Part shown: positions 33,717 through 46,173 of the stretch, piece by piece
Layout of the letters: the number at the start of each line of letters is the position of its first letter
How positions within the stretch are numbered: the first letter of the stretch is position 1
Assembly: GCA_014925825.1 (NCBI GenBank)
Contig: JACGCK010000187.1
Span: 22,351-86,350, forward strand
Length of the DNA: 64,000 nt
Direction of reading: 5' to 3'
Source: Pholiota molesta
Taxonomy: Eukaryota; Basidiomycota; Agaricomycetes; Agaricales; Strophariaceae
Program-made: the position numbers and the translations under genes
The notes under the pieces: model-generated
Seen by the model: the letters and a program-made list of their open reading frames with translations, nothing else
Databases searched by the model: none
Told to the model about the DNA's origin: nothing

Positions 33717-34340
33717 CCTTGTTCCAGCCAGCGTAGCTGGGCAGGTGTGCGTTCCGCTTCAGGGAGCATGGCGGCTCGTGCGTACGTGGATATGGAGTAT
33801 ATTCTCCACTACTTACAGGGATGAGGGTGGATATCCCCGGCCGTACGGTGCACACCATGATGGCGAACGGTTGTATCAGTGGAAAAACGATTGGACTACT
33901 TCCTGGGGGGGGGGGCACCGATCGACTTTCATCAAACTTTCATCAAAGACGGGCAGAGTACTGTTATTCGAGGCATCGGGAAGCTGGTGATTTTACCAGT
34001 TCTGAAGTCGCTCTGATCGTAGCGTGAACTTCATTGGGTGTTCTTTCCTTTGAGTAGAATGTTCTCCTTTGATAAAACCACGTTCAAATACTGGTAACTG
34101 GGTGCATCACCTTTTATTTCTGATATCACTCCATAAGTTTGCCTGGCTATCGGGTTGACAAGCAGCTGATCCAACACTTTTCTAGCGCTGTATATTTCCT
34201 CCTATCTTCAAGCCACTCTCAAAAGATAGCAGATGCCCGTTTTTGATTTTAACCACAACCTTATCTTACATTCTTAAAAACACATATATACTCTACATGT
34301 CTACTCGTCCCAAAAATACAACGTCCCACGTAGACCCGAC
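33717..34340. other. No gene; 3' flank of the oxygenase
   Basis: Includes a nine-base or longer G run at 33906-33914. Otherwise unremarkable low-coding sequence and the 3' UTR of the minus-strand oxygenase. Confidence 0.4.
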
Positions 34341-35845
34341 CTAATACGCACTCCCCTTTCCAGAATAGCCATCCGGGAATATCTGTTTGAAGAGCTCAGG
34401 ATAATGGCGCTCCGCCACGTCGGGATGGCTCCTAAAGAACAAAAGATTCAGCGAGACATCAGCAACCGAGATATAGCGCAATATATTATATAGTCAGTCG
34501 TTGGGTTGGTGATTGTACGCACTTTACTCGCCCGATGAGGTTGACCTTGCCCGAAGGCTCCCGGTCGAATTCGGTGAAATTCACGGCTGAAGAAAACGGA
34601 GGGGCCTCAGCATTCAGAGTGGCAACAACTATGTAGGCAAAGATTCAAGGGACTAGGACGTACAATCCGTAGCGGCTATCTGCCCTCGAGCATCGCGGAG
34701 CGCCAGGATCTCAGGAGGGACTATCGTTTGAACAAGAAATTGTCAATGATTAGCTTGAATCGAAATATCGGAATGGCGCACGTACATTTGAGAATGTGGT
34801 CCGTTAACCGGGTGTCGAGGCCTATGTTTTGGAAGAAGGGCACGGAGTAGCGTGGAGTGGGGCCCTTCGGGGAGAGCACGCGGTGGGAGGTTGCTCGTGC
34901 GACACCACCCGTTACGAATTCGAGAGCTATGGGAGAAACGTACTTAGCTGGGGATCACAAGCCGACGGTTCGACGAGGATTACCTTTGCCGAGGTTCACG
35001 ACGAATGTTCCGGGGACGGGCGGCGCGTCGATCCATTCGCCAGCGAGATTCTGGACTTGTAAGCCGCGGTGCGAGGAGGCTTGCAGGAGCTACGCCATGT
35101 CAGTGCCACCCATTAAATTGAAACATGGATGCACAACTTACGAACGTCAAGAAGCCTGCGTCGTAATGCGGCCCTACGCCCTGGTCATATCCCTGCACGA
35201 CGGGGTACTGCACGATCTTCGCGCGGTGCTGCATCAAGTCGGGCGTGTCGAAGAACGCGGACAGCCCCTCCGGCCCCAGCCCGAACGCTTCTGCGATCAA
35301 CGAGCAGAACTTGTAGCCTAGATCCTCTACTTGCTCTAGGTATCGCTCCATGACATCTCTGAAGCCCGGAATGAGTTTCTCATCAGGCCACTAGAAAGGC
35401 ATGGGTTGTTATTTATGAACTTGGCGATGAAGGAGTTTACAGGTTGGTAACTTGCCTGAGGCGGCCCCCACAAGCGATAGTGGTCCGGATCGCCCTCTTT
35501 CCACCGCGATACATGCCTCGTCGCAAAGTCGAACTGTTCCCTCTGATCCACCGCGCCCTTCGTCAGCTCCGCCCCAAGCCTGGAATATCCAAGGAAGTGC
35601 TCTGAATTCGCCATCTTGATCGCGTCCTTCGCTTCGTGCGGGAGCGCGAAGAGCTTGGGGATGTACCCCACCAGCGAATCGATATCGGGCTGGGATACCG
35701 GGTGGTTGGACAGATAGAGGAAGCCGACGTTGACGAGGGCATGGCGAAGCTGGGAGAGGAATTCGGGTCTCGTGCTCAGAGAATCGATGAGGGAGTAGTC
35801 GAGGATTGGGACAGAGGAGAAGTCGGCGCTTTCGTCGTTCGACAT
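34341..35845 (-). CDS. 2-oxoglutarate/Fe(II)-dependent dioxygenase (isopenicillin-N-synthase-like)
   Basis: Seven exons join in phase: 35845-35441, 35390-35142, 35089-34984, 34926-34786, 34720-34664, 34586-34523 and 34431-34341 (370 residues). The N-terminal DIOX_N part includes FSSVPILDYSLIDS, GFLYLSNHPVSQ and AKDAIKMANSEHFLGYSRLG. The double-stranded beta-helix core has the iron ligands HYD (His210, Asp212 in GPHYDAGFLTFL) and distal His268 (RATSHRVLSP), and the 2OG-binding Arg of the RxS motif (Arg279, RYSVPFFQN). Length matches fungal members. The enzyme should oxidise a small-molecule substrate in the cytosol using O2 and 2-oxoglutarate; the substrate cannot be told. Start chosen at MSNDES; an upstream in-frame GTG is not credible. 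All essential residues are present. Confidence 0.9.
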
Positions 35846-37756
35846 GGTGGGCGCAGTTGAGAAGGAGTCCGGTGACACCCCTAATAGACATTAGAGGCTT
35901 TCTCATCCAATCATTGTCATAATTGTGTGCGATCACGCGATTGCTAGCAGGTACTATACTTGAAAGTTATGTTCAGTTGTTAGTGCATACTGAGGTTCAG
36001 AGATATCTTTTCATTCGCACCTCTGATTCTGCCATATACTACGGTTTGCCGTATCGCGCGAATGGCCCTTCTCCTCTGGTGCTTTGTTCTGACGAAGAAT
36101 TGATGTGGAGGTTCCTAAGAGACCCTGGGAATCAAGCTTGAGCTTGATCTCTCACTCTTCTTCGTTTTTTTATGCAACTTCGTCGTCACTCTTCAAGTTC
36201 ATGCAGTGCATTCGTCCGCCGGCCCCACCTCCCGCATTCACATAACTCTGCGCGACACCAGGAACATGCGGCCCATGGCCCAGCTTCCTCTAGTGCGCTG
36301 ATAAGACTTATTACTATTGCGGGATGCGAGGCGCGGTGGGTGTTTATACTCTCTAGCAGGCTCCATCTTCATGATGATGTATGTATGCCTGGCGGTTCAT
36401 CTTGATGCTACACCCCCTACGTTGCTGTTTTTTATTTATTTATGACTAGCTCAGTCAGTGGTTACGTCGCAGGTTCGCATAAAGCTCTAGCTATGTAGCG
36501 AGATGCAGTGGCGGTTGGGTTGCGATCGAACTGGGGTACGGCTGGACCGTGATGGATTGTACGATTCAGCACCTGCGTTGTCACGGCGGTCAGCGCAAGA
36601 GCGCAGCATGCACCATGATGGACCTAGGTTATGAGCGTTGAGCCCTTCTTGGCGATGTGTACAAATATAGGGCGCGTATGTGAAGATGCATGCGGTCTCT
36701 TCGTGGAGGCTATTGTATGCGTGGTGGGACTTGCGTGCAGGGCGTTTTCAGTGGCGGATACACGGATACCTGAGGCACCAGTCTCACGAGTGTACTGAGT
36801 AGTCGCCGCCTGGCTACATGGCGGCTTGAGCAGTTCAAGCATGCACCTGAGGGCACAGGCAGACCTACCTCATCCGATGTATTGCCGTCGTCGTTTCCTC
36901 AAATCGTCGGACTCAAATTGGGATGACTTGTTTTGGAGTAATCTATGAACAGCGACTTGTAACAATTGAATTGATTTCTTGCCTGATACCTGCCTCATGT
37001 AATAGAAATACTCATCGATTGTTCATCTGTACTGAAATTTTGTGCTTCCGGGCTCCGAGATTCATGCAATATCAGTAGTTTCATGCCTTGTGTCCTCCCG
37101 GTAGCCCGATCTCGGGCTTTTTGTGATACTTACATTGTGTTCCCTCGTGGCTCGTTATGATTACTTCTTTGCTCTCGCCCATTGTCTGTCCGATCTGGTA
37201 TCTGAAGAATTTTTCTTATCTTCGTGTGCCACTGATTCTGCTCTCTGATGGTCTACTATGAAAGATAACGTATGTCTCCTCTCTTTTAGAAACTTCGAGC
37301 ATATGTCTTGGTTCGTTTTGGGAATTAATAAGAGGTTATTCGCCCCGTCTCGTTCGTTAGTCGCGTGTGTTGATGCATGCGCCAAGTGCGTGTATTCGTT
37401 CACCTTTCAATAACTTCTAGTACAAGGGGAGAAAAGACCGAATTTGAAGTAATTTCCATCTATTTTCTCGCTGTTAGAGGGCATGAAAGAATGACTCCAT
37501 TGTTCGACTCTTTGGGTCCTCATCTCCACTACCTATTGTTGTATGATGTCGGTGATTTCACACATGAGCATATTCAAAGATCGCAAATAATTCGAGTGGG
37601 ATCGCACCGATTTCGTGCAAGGGAGAATCGAGATAACTGAGAGTAGATCATAAACCGTGCAACAGTATAAAGGCTTGCTCTCATCTGAGAAAAGAGCAGA
37701 CATACAATTCGACAATCCTCTCACTCACCATACCGAACAACTATTCCACTCCGAAT
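35846..37756. other. Long intergenic stretch; left end of tandem segment 1
   Basis: 35846-36440 holds the oxygenase promoter and nothing else recognisable. From about 36450, scattered blocks match 51.2-51.7 kb ('cggcggtc..cgca', 'gagcatgca', 'gttttcagtg', 'acacagatatctga' type). 36900-37750 has no counterpart in segment 2. Frames here are short with no motif. Confidence 0.4.
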
Positions 37757-38556
37757 TTGAGGATCAAGCCGCTTGTCATGATGCCCTCGGACTCCCGACT
37801 ATATGCGACCACCAGCGCTTCACCCCCAAAGAGCCGCCGTTTAGCGCCAGTGATGCCACTCTTCAGAGCATGGGGGCTGATGATCGTCAAGGTTTGTAGC
37901 ACATTTTTCAGCACCGGGGACGAATGCACTGATTTTATTGAAAATAGGAAAGACAATCGGCAGTGATCATGATGGTATCCGAGTTGGCCCAACTCCAGAG
38001 TCGAGGGTCGAGCCTAGAGGTCAACTTGAGAACCAAAGTGCTAAGACGCCATATTCAAACTTCCCGTGGACTACATGGTGATGATGGAATGTTTTGAAGA
38101 GAGGTAGACGAGGGGGGATGGAGTCGGCGTAAGGCAAATTCAGTCACACCTAAAAAAGTAGACTGATCATCATGTTCATACGTTATTTGATCTAGATACG
38201 TTGGACCAGGCCATCCGAGCATGCAAACGGCCACACTCCGATGATGACATCGTTGAGATTGAATATTCTCAATCGACCCCGAGGGACCCCCTGGCAATAG
38301 ACGCATCTGACTAGCTGCACACAGGCCAAAAAAGGACGAGAACGGAACTGGCGGCGCCCCTACGGACGACATGGCAGCACAGGATGACGAGAGTGCCGAG
38401 GCGAGAGCGCACGCACCGAACAAACGCGCCCGCGCGCCCGACGGAACATCTACCATGACGTCATCGGGGTCCGCCTCTTCGGAGATCCTAGTACTTACCT
38501 CAGACCAGAGCTTGACAGCAAAGCATACCGGCATAACTTATAATGACAGTTGTTAA
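37757..38556 (+). CDS. Possible gene for a hydrophilic protein with two SUMO-interaction-like motifs
   Basis: Low-confidence assembly. A first stretch (MMPSDSRLYATTSASPPKSR, from about 37777) is followed by a possible donor near 37890. A middle part contains KRPHSDDDIVEIEYSQSTP (about 38226-38283). After a possible short intron ending in 'cacag' (about 38324), a last exon contains DDMAAQDDESAEARAHAPNK and ends EILVLTSDQSLTAKH...NDSC at 38556. DDDIVEIE and SSEILVLTSD resemble SUMO-interaction motifs (hydrophobic core beside acidic residues). The N-terminal style resembles the alpha/beta proteins, but no conserved C-terminal domain is present and exon borders are not proven. Unknown function. 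Confidence 0.3.
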
Positions 38557-38855
38557 CAATATATTCTGATATTCGGTATTTCAATACCTTGTCCAAAGTC
38601 AATATGCCCAATGCCCAAGTTTCGCAAAGAAAGGCTCAGATATTGCACGATATCCATCTTCTTATGTATAAGTACCTCTAATACTGTGCAATCATAGACT
38701 ATAGTTTAATGCAAGGTTCAAATTTTTGATAATCATTTTCGGCATGCATCCATGATCGATTAAATAAATACTGTCAACTACGATCATAGCCTGTGTCGAC
38801 GCAATTGACGACCAGAAAGCAAGACAAGAACCTTCCAGCAACGTGCATGCCACAG

Positions 38856-39010
38856 AAGGGTGGAAGTGGTTGAATCTGATCGCATACCTGAGAGCGCCTT
38901 TGGCACTGGTACCGATAGAAGGCCACCAGCGGCCGTGACGGAAGCGCTGAGCTCCAACCGGATCTCAACGCACACACCAGATATGATGAGTGGCATACGA
39001 TCCCACCCTT
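38856..39010 (+). pseudogene. Isolated exon-2-like module, present in segment 1 only
   Basis: Bounded by AAGGGTGG (38856-38863) and CCACCCTT (39003-39010), with interior blocks ('gagagcgcc', 'gtgacggaagcgctgagctc') like the 48950 module. Segment 2 joins 'gtgcatgcc' directly to 'gccgatagcc' at about 52270, so this module and about 235 bp after it were gained in segment 1 or lost from segment 2. Confidence 0.5.
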
Positions 39011-39244
39011 GGATAGCATGCTGATCGTTTCGGGAGGAGTCCTATCGTACGAGACGATGAAGACGGACACTCGAAAGAGCGGGCGACGATGGGAGTCCCA
39101 TCTTGTCGTACCCGAACAGATCAAATCTGGACGTTGTGGACCACACAGTGTTCGACGGCATCGCTCAGCGTTCCCGCAGGACGATCCATACATGCCTCTA
39201 CAGCTCCATCTGACGCATCGCCCGAAGAGAGCGCACGCATTCCA

Positions 39245-40010
39245 CCGATAGCCAGGTCGTTTCGCACGTCGACCGCCTGCGAACCCGATGTTGCGATCTA
39301 CGTGGTAAAAAGCCGCAGATACGGTACTGTCATCTGTATGGATTGTTACTCACTACCAAGCCAGGATTGTACCGCGGGTAAATGGAAAGCATCAGAGGAG
39401 CTGCGGCGCCGACCCGCGCTGCCCGAGGAAGGGCGAGTACCACGGTCCTGTCCTTATCGGACCTCCTGAGCGCACATCGTCCGCCGATAGCTGTCTGTCT
39501 GAAAGGACGGTGTGCACGGTGTGGGAGGGGAATGTTCTTGTCGTGAGAGACGACGATGGTCCGCAGGCCCAATCCGGGCATCTACGCCACTCAGCGAGGA
39601 CAAAAACGCAGTGTGTGTGGATCCTGTATTTCGCAGATATGCAGAAATGAGCCAGAGATACTGTGTAATTTCCGTATGGAGGGTTACTCACTGTCGATCC
39701 ACGCTAATGACCAGGCTCGTTGTCGTCGCGCTAACGATGCTCAGGTGCGACTCGCTAACATAGATAAATCGAGACTACTCACCAGAGGTGGTCTCTACAT
39801 TTACTTCATCGTCGTCGGGATCGCAGCGTCGAGGTGGCTAAGGCGATCTGTGGTCCAACGATCACAACAGGGGCATTTCATTCGATCCTCTGGTGATTCA
39901 ACGCTTTATAGGCCATTTGTCTGAAAGACAGAGAGAAGATACGATGGCGTTGAACGTTGAGATCTGGGGCTGAAGAGAAGAATGCTGGAGCTCGTTGGGA
40001 GTGCTAGTGA
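39245..40010 (-). pseudogene. Uncharacterised repeated minus-strand gene (epsilon), copy 1
   Basis: Conserved with 52270-53040 and in part with 48400-48680 and 63000-63130. On the minus strand an acidic exon of the type PPRRCDPDDDEVNVET (about 39790-39850) follows a 'ttag' acceptor and precedes a gtgagt donor. Further gtgagtaa donors occur near 39690 and 39355. No frame is consistently open in both segments, and indels in 3-unfriendly numbers separate them. No family recognised. I regard it as a decayed multi-exon gene. Confidence 0.3.
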
Positions 40011-40379
40011 TGGTCTAACGGAGGGACAATGAGGGAACGGTTGCTGTCGGCCCGAAGGATTTCAAGCTCCGCCCAGATCGCAAATTGTTCACGGCGCTCT
40101 CCCTCCTCTTCTCCTGCCGCACCCCGCCCTCACGCAGGTCCCAAAGGACAGCCTGTGCAGTGCCATCCCCACCTTCAAGTGACAGGCCCCAAGATCCAAC
40201 CTTGCTGACTGAACGTTTCGCTCTTGTACTGTATACCTGCCTGCCTCTGGCAGCTACGACTTTTACACGCGGGATACCGACGGTCGATCTCACATGGCTG
40301 CGCCCAATACCAGGCGTCGAATCGCCTTCGGCCCGCAACACCACCCCATGCCAGCCCAGGACTAGCGGGACAAGGTGAG

Positions 40380-40980
40380 GGATTCCTGCGCGGGCGACTC
40401 GAGCTCACGCCTGGGCTCGTCGCCTGTTTTGTGCCCGCCACTGATTTGCTGACCTACCATCTTTCCACCTTCTCGAAGCCAACCATTCTTCCTCGTTGAC
40501 GACCACAACCCCCATGCGCACGACGAGCGCTGCCACCCAGCGCCCACGTTTCACACCCGGAACGCTGGAAGCACGGCGACGCCTGCGTTTACTCAGCTCT
40601 GAGTCGTCCCAGCTCTGCCCAGATTCAACGCCAGTCCGCTGCTGCCACGCCGCCCTCCGCGGCCATCGTCGGCACTCTAAACGCTGGCTCCATAGCCTCT
40701 TCCTCAGTGCCAGCTGGTCGAGATGCCCTGCACCCTCTTTCAAGGCTGGCGTTAACCGCCGCCTCTTGGTTTGATACAAACCATCAAGCTGCCCATTTCG
40801 CCCCACCAGAGAGCGTCCAGCGCAGCGCGTAACCTTCGACTCTCGACCCAGCAGACCCGGCATTGGACAAGCCTGTACCTCGCCTCTCTTACCGGAGCCC
40901 TCTTCCCCGAGTCGTTCCGCGCACCGTTCCGTAGAAGCGTTGTGCCGTCTGGCCTGCGCCAGCGGTGCTCTCTGATAAGA
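40380..40980 (-). pseudogene. Delta-family relic, segment 1
   Basis: Shares GDEPRRELESPAQESLTL (minus strand, about 40390-40440) and flanking text with copies at 50.1, 53.4 and 5.4 kb. Frames on both strands are open because of high GC, but none carries a recognisable domain and indels between copies do not respect codons. Confidence 0.35.
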
Positions 40981-41029
40981 TAATGCACTTGGGCGTCAAC
41001 CCCGGGCAGGTTCACGCCATGTGCGGCCC

Positions 41030-42350
41030 CCGATCTGCGTCGCGATAAAGTGACGCCCACGACCTTCGTCGCAGCTGCTGCAGGGGCGGGACGCACTTTT
41101 TTCCTCTTCCGCCACCAATTTTGGGGCGCCGCGACGGTGCTTTCTTTCCCCGGGCGATGCGCCGAAGCTCAGTGCGCGCGTTGGGCGCGGCAGCAGCTGG
41201 CTGTCAGTTGTCTTCGCCCTCCTCTTGACGGCGGGCGATTGGGCGGCGTTCTCCGTCGTTTCTGATTGTCCTCGTTTCATTTACTTCCTCTTATATTCTG
41301 ATGCAGGCTGCGCCGCTGATTGGTCTTTTTAGGCTATTCTGGCCGCCCGCGCTCTTGCTCCAGTGCAATGGCTGTCGCAGTTTCCGTGTCTATTCAGGAT
41401 ATTTTTCGCGAGTTTTTGCACTGAAAGGTGCGCTGAATCGTCGTTCTGACGACCCAGAGCGACGGTCGGCTTATCTTTTTAGGCACGAGGATGCCACCTA
41501 CGATGCGAACACCTCGCGATTCCGCCTCTCTTCTTTGGCCCTCCGAACTTGATTGCTCGCGCGTGGCTCTCTCCCGTACGTTGGGAAAGCCTTCGGTGGA
41601 ACCCAGGATACCATCCAAAAGCTCGCGGGACCGGGGACTCCGCACGACAGTGCGCCTTGCTGGCAGAACGCTCCGCCTGCGAGACGAGGGCGGGACGGGG
41701 ATCAGAACTGTATCCGAGCCTCGACGGCCCCGCCGACGCGTTCCGCATTCTGGCAGAGGCGCTCTTTGATCATAAGTTTTTGATTTGCATTCCGTCCCGC
41801 CCTAAGGCGACACGGCACGTTCATTCGCGGCCACTCGTATCTGCTCCGCGATTAAGTGACGCCCAGGCCCTTCGTTGCGGCTGATGATGGGCGGAACGCA
41901 CTTTTAATAAAGCAAAGGGCAACTTTCGGGCGCCGCGACGGTGCTCTCTTTCCATGGGCGGTGGTCCAGAGCGAAGCGCACGGGTCCGGGCGCACGCTGC
42001 GCTTCCTGCGCAGGCGTGGATCGGCGCTGGGTCCTCGTTGGGCTCGGCAAAGCTGGGCTCTCAGCCGTCTTCGCCCTCCTCTGGACGGGTCGGGTGGGAC
42101 GGGATCTGAACTGTATCCGAGGGCGCATCGAGCCCTGTCGGGCCTCGACGGCTCCGCCGACGCGTTTCGCATTCTGGCTGGCGGCGCTCTGACAGCGAGT
42201 TTGATGACTCCGCCCACGCTAAGGCGGCACGTTCATACGCGACCCCCGATCTGCTCCGCGATAAAGTGACGCCCAGGCCCTTCGTTGTATTTGATGAGGG
42301 GCGGCACGCACTTTTAGGTACGAATGAGCTGTGATCGGGCGCCGCGATGG
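41030..42350. repeat. GC-rich imperfect tandem repeats (about 400-bp period), segment 1
   Basis: The landmark 'gataaagtgacgccca' occurs at about 41043, 41850 (attaagtg) and 42260, each followed by 'cttcgt', a 'gcaggggcggg/gatgggcgg' block and 'acgcactttt'. A second landmark ('gacgcgttccgcattctggc') occurs near 41735 and 42160. Frames seen here on both strands are by-products of base composition. Confidence 0.7.
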
Positions 42351-42600
42351 TGCGTTCCCGCGGCGGCGTTCCGGAGCTCAGCCCATGGGTAAGTTTTGTT
42401 CGACTTATAGCGGAGGCCTTTGTGTGTTCTGGGAAAGCTGTTAGCGCAGCACGATCAGTCTCTCAGGGTATGATGAAGTTGAACACACATCGGGGGGTGC
42501 GGAGAGGCCTGATAGGCCTCGACGCCTACGCATCAGTGGCTGGTGGAGTGACCAGCCCCTCGAGCGCTCTCGATTTAAGTGATACAAGCTCATCAATACC

Positions 42601-43040
42601 CTGAGGTGCAGCGGTCCATGTTGTACCTTTACCACCGCGTATTCAGCACGATTGCGCCCCTTCGGGTTTTTCGCGCCTTTCTCCCTCTTGCCAAGAAATC
42701 CGAAATGAAGCGCATCGTCTTCATCGCCTCTGTTCTCGCCTCTTTCCACATCGCCTTCTCCTGCCCGGCCAGCTCAACGCCTACTCTGTCGCCAACGCCG
42801 CGTTGAACATGCTCGCGCACAAGAGCCCCACGACGTTCACGAACGACGGCGTCGCCACTGCCGCTATCCACTCTGAGCGGTCGCAGACGTCCCTTGCCGA
42901 GGGGATCGATAAGGGGATGGCCAAGTATGCGCCGCATGGGCTCCACTTCCCTCTGGAGGCGGCGGCGCGGATGATGTGGTCGAGTTTTCTCACTCTGGAG
43001 AAGATGGATGCGTTCCAACAAATTTGTTTTGATGATTGAG
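42601..43040 (+). pseudogene. SDR C-terminal relic, segment 1
   Basis: Frame reads FSTIAPLRVFRAFLPLAKKS then MKRIVFIASVLASFHIAF, shifts frame by one base, and continues LNAYSVANAALNMLAHK and KYAPHGLHFPLEAAAR. The catalytic Lys of YxxxK is Asn here (YSVAN), so it is doubly disabled. No 5' half. Lies convergent to alpha-C, as in the other alpha loci. Confidence 0.75.
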
Positions 43041-43602
43041 GCCCGACGACGCAATGTATTCCACGATTTCAATTGTACAATGCATATTAATAGTAGTCAT
43101 TTAATTTATCATGTTCTCAATTTAATCTATAGGTGGATATGGCTCAAAAAGTTGGTGGCATATGCGAAAATTATGCGTCAGTTTGGCGTCGGCCGCATGA
43201 TTGATTTTCAAACAGTGTTGATACATAGAGTTTAAAATGTGGGGCTATAAAATAAATAGTACATAGAACCATAGTGATAGTAGAGTGAATGGTATATGGA
43301 TACAAGAGCTGGGGACACAGGAAAATAAGTACCAGGCGAGCCAAAGGCGAGCACAACTTGACGAGATATGCCCGTTCCGGCCGGTCCGCCTTCGACAGAG
43401 CCCTTTCATCTTTCCATCGATAACCATTCCCTCCGCGTCGTATATTTCGCATCCTCGATGCCTACCTCTGCGAAATTTCCTCCACTTCCCTAACTGCCCT
43501 GTGACCTATTCGTTGACCGTCGGGCGCTTCAAGTTGAGCTCTGTTTGTACAGTAAGTTTCATGACTTACACTTCACATGCAATGGAAAGAAACCAATGTA
43601 CC

Positions 43603-45121
43603 TCAGTTTTGGGAGCGTCGACGACGCTTGCGCTCCCGACGCCCACGCCGACGCTCATCCATCGACTCGTTGTATACCATCGTCTCGAATCCGTTTACCT
43701 CATCAGCAGTTACCTGATGGCGGCCCCAAAGTTCCCGTAGCACCAGAATGGCGAGCTGGGTCTCCGGAATTCTCAACAATAGCGCTGGGTGTAGCAGGTC
43801 GGATACACGGGAAGGGGGTACATTGCGCACCAGCCACAGGATGGTGGCCTCCGATACTGTCCCCATTGGCGCACTGGCGCGATCTGTGGGATGAGAACTC
43901 GACGACTCGGACGACGGGGCTGGCGCCGGCGGCGAAGCTGATGATGGCAATGATGATGTCGAGCCATTGCTTTCGGGAATGGGATCCAGGTGATTCCACA
44001 TGTGCGTCGACGACGGCGACATGCCATCCGAGGACGATGGCGGCGAGTAGCTCGCATTCGCGCGGCCCATGAGCTCAGGCAACGGAAGCCAAGCATCGCT
44101 AGCGATCGACTGCGCATCTGGGTCAGGCAGGCGGTGCGTCTCATCCCCAATGTACCCCGTCGGTGGAACTACAGTATGCGGGGTCCATGATGGCAACGAC
44201 ATCGACGCCGATGATATGGCTGCGTCGGGCATACCCCAGATGTCGGCCATCATCGACTCATACGCCATTTCCATCAGTTCGACCGCGCTGAATCCAACCT
44301 GCGGGTGGGTATTGGCCTGGTGGCTGAATGACGGCGGCTCTTCTCCACTTGAGGTCGTCTCCAGCGATCTCGCTATCACTGGAATGTTCGCATCGCCTGA
44401 GGGCGGCGAGCATGGCGGCGGTGGCGACTGGCCTGCTGGGCGCTCCGAGTTGTCGCCACTGTTGAGCCATGTCTGGCTCGCAGCATCATGCCTTTGGAGT
44501 TATCGGGTTGATCAGCCTCATTTCTTTCAATGCGACAGAATCTGACTCACATCGATGTCTCGAAGAGAGACCATTGGGTTAGAGAATCGCTAGCAGTAAC
44601 AATCAGTCACCTTTCTCTAAGGGTGGTCTGGATTGAACTTACATCGGAGAGCTCGTGGAGGCCCGTTGGTCCTCGACATCTCCCCAAAGGTGGCTGGGGA
44701 TATGCCCAGCCCCATGGGGGCTCTCGGATTCAATGTTTGATAATATCCCATTCCATCCTAAGGAGGAACGGTCGTAGTCTGCTCGTGCGGCGGTTCCTAT
44801 CCATCGATAAAATGGATAAGCTGCTATTCCTCAAATCAGATTATACCACCACTCGCCTTCATTATTCAAAGGACCCAGAGCCTGCAATGTGGGCTCGGGC
44901 GGGCGCTGCTGGGACTGGAGGCCAGGAGGCGAAGCGGTACGGTGCGCTTGGTGCGCAAGAAGCGCGTCGGGTGCTATGCGGCCGGGCGACTGGTGCATCT
45001 GTGCGTACGGGGCGTATTCTTCATCGCCAAGATGGGGCAGGCTATCCATAAATTTAGGGCGCTTGCTCGTTGCACTAGAGTCGGGTTCGTTCGAGGCGCG
45101 TTGATTCGGAGCGGGGGGCAT
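43603..45121 (-). CDS. Alpha-family protein, intact (alpha-C)
   Basis: Exons 45121-44857, 44778-44643, 44589-44551 and 44491-43603 join in phase (442 residues). Exon 1 encodes a disordered region starting MPPAPNQRASNEPDSSATSK. Exon 2 carries the conserved LGWN...SNIESESP block, and exon 3 is a 13-residue exon. Exon 4 starts MHDAASQTWLNSGDNSERP, holds GFSAVELMEMAYESMMADIW and a Ser/Pro-rich stretch, then the conserved C-terminal domain GTVSEATILWLVRNVPPSR ... LREL-GRHQVTADEV, and ends with a basic RRRGRRERKRRRR tail (probable nuclear signal). Compared with alpha-D, one base is missing just upstream, so the first 12 residues of D are not in frame and the second Met must serve as start. Intron 1 uses a GC donor (gcgagt; gtgagt in D). 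Function unknown; no homeodomain or other known domain seen. Confidence 0.75.
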
Positions 45122-46173
45122 GAAGGCGATGGGGTTTTTTCAGGGTCATTGTCATGGCCTTGCATCTTTATACCGGCTATGTTCGGTTGGCGCTTGGTGG
45201 TCCCTGCTTCATCATACGCTGCGTGGAATGCTAGCAATCTGATCTCTATCTATTCTGTGAAATGAATGACTCGACCTTCGGATTCCTATGACGGTGAGCC
45301 GTCCTTGTTCTCGCAACGACTATGATTTCGTTGATTTTTAACAGAGCGCATTCTCGAAAAAAGTGTTTGCCATAAAAACTCCTGACCACGATTTCTTTCG
45401 AATAAGGATCCTTGTTGGTCCTCGGTCCTCTTTAATGGTCAGGTGTGAACAGGAGCCCATTTATGGCGTCCCTCTTGTATTCTTGTGATCGCTTATAGAA
45501 GTTCAACCGCCGCTTGCGCTGGGAACAGTCCGTACTTAGTCTGTCGCGTATACCAGATTTTAATTACATTGCGCTTGGAGAGCTAAATATAAACTTCGAC
45601 GACGTAGTCGTAGGTAGCCGCATGTCGGCAAGGTCTCTCCTAAGAACAAGGCGCCGCTGACCTGAGGCATGCGGGAGCGATTTATGACAGATTGCATGTT
45701 CAAAAATGGCTGGGAACACAACCTCAATGATTTTTTCGGGCGCTCTCGCAGTTATCCGTGTTAGTAGACCTGTGGTTTTGCGGAAAACTCCGAGTGGCCT
45801 CAAGTCTGTGCGTCGTGTACGAGCAAGCAACAATACCAGTTTATTCTCTATGATCGCGGATGTTCGTATATTACCCTTAGCCGACTTTTTGGGGTTTTCC
45901 AGTCATTTTGTCAGCCGATTAGAATTGGGAGTATCTGTCTATTCCTCGACATATTTAGTGAATCAAATGGAGACGATACAAACGAGAGGCTTAGGAACGG
46001 GGAGCTTCCACAGGACAGAAAGCACTATTCGAGTCATTGCTAGCTTCGACAATAATCAAGTTCCTGAAATTCCAACAATGCATCGTGGAGGAACAGGGTC
46101 GTAACCAAATAGGCACAACACAAAGAAGCGAAACCAACAGAAAAAAACCCCGAAAAACTTCTTCATCCTCCCC
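45122..46173. promoter_or_regulatory. Divergent alpha-C/beta-E intergenic region
   Basis: About 1.05 kb separating the two start codons, transcribed outward on both sides. Nearly the same length and sequence occurs between alpha-D and beta-F (58190-59238). Conserved blocks include 'tcctatgacggtgagccg', 'cgaataaggatcc', 'gcgctgggaacagtccgtac' and 'cacaacacaaagaagcgaa' near the beta start. A shared bidirectional promoter is inferred. The 'gacggtgag' block is also found upstream of alpha-A and alpha-B. Confidence 0.6.
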
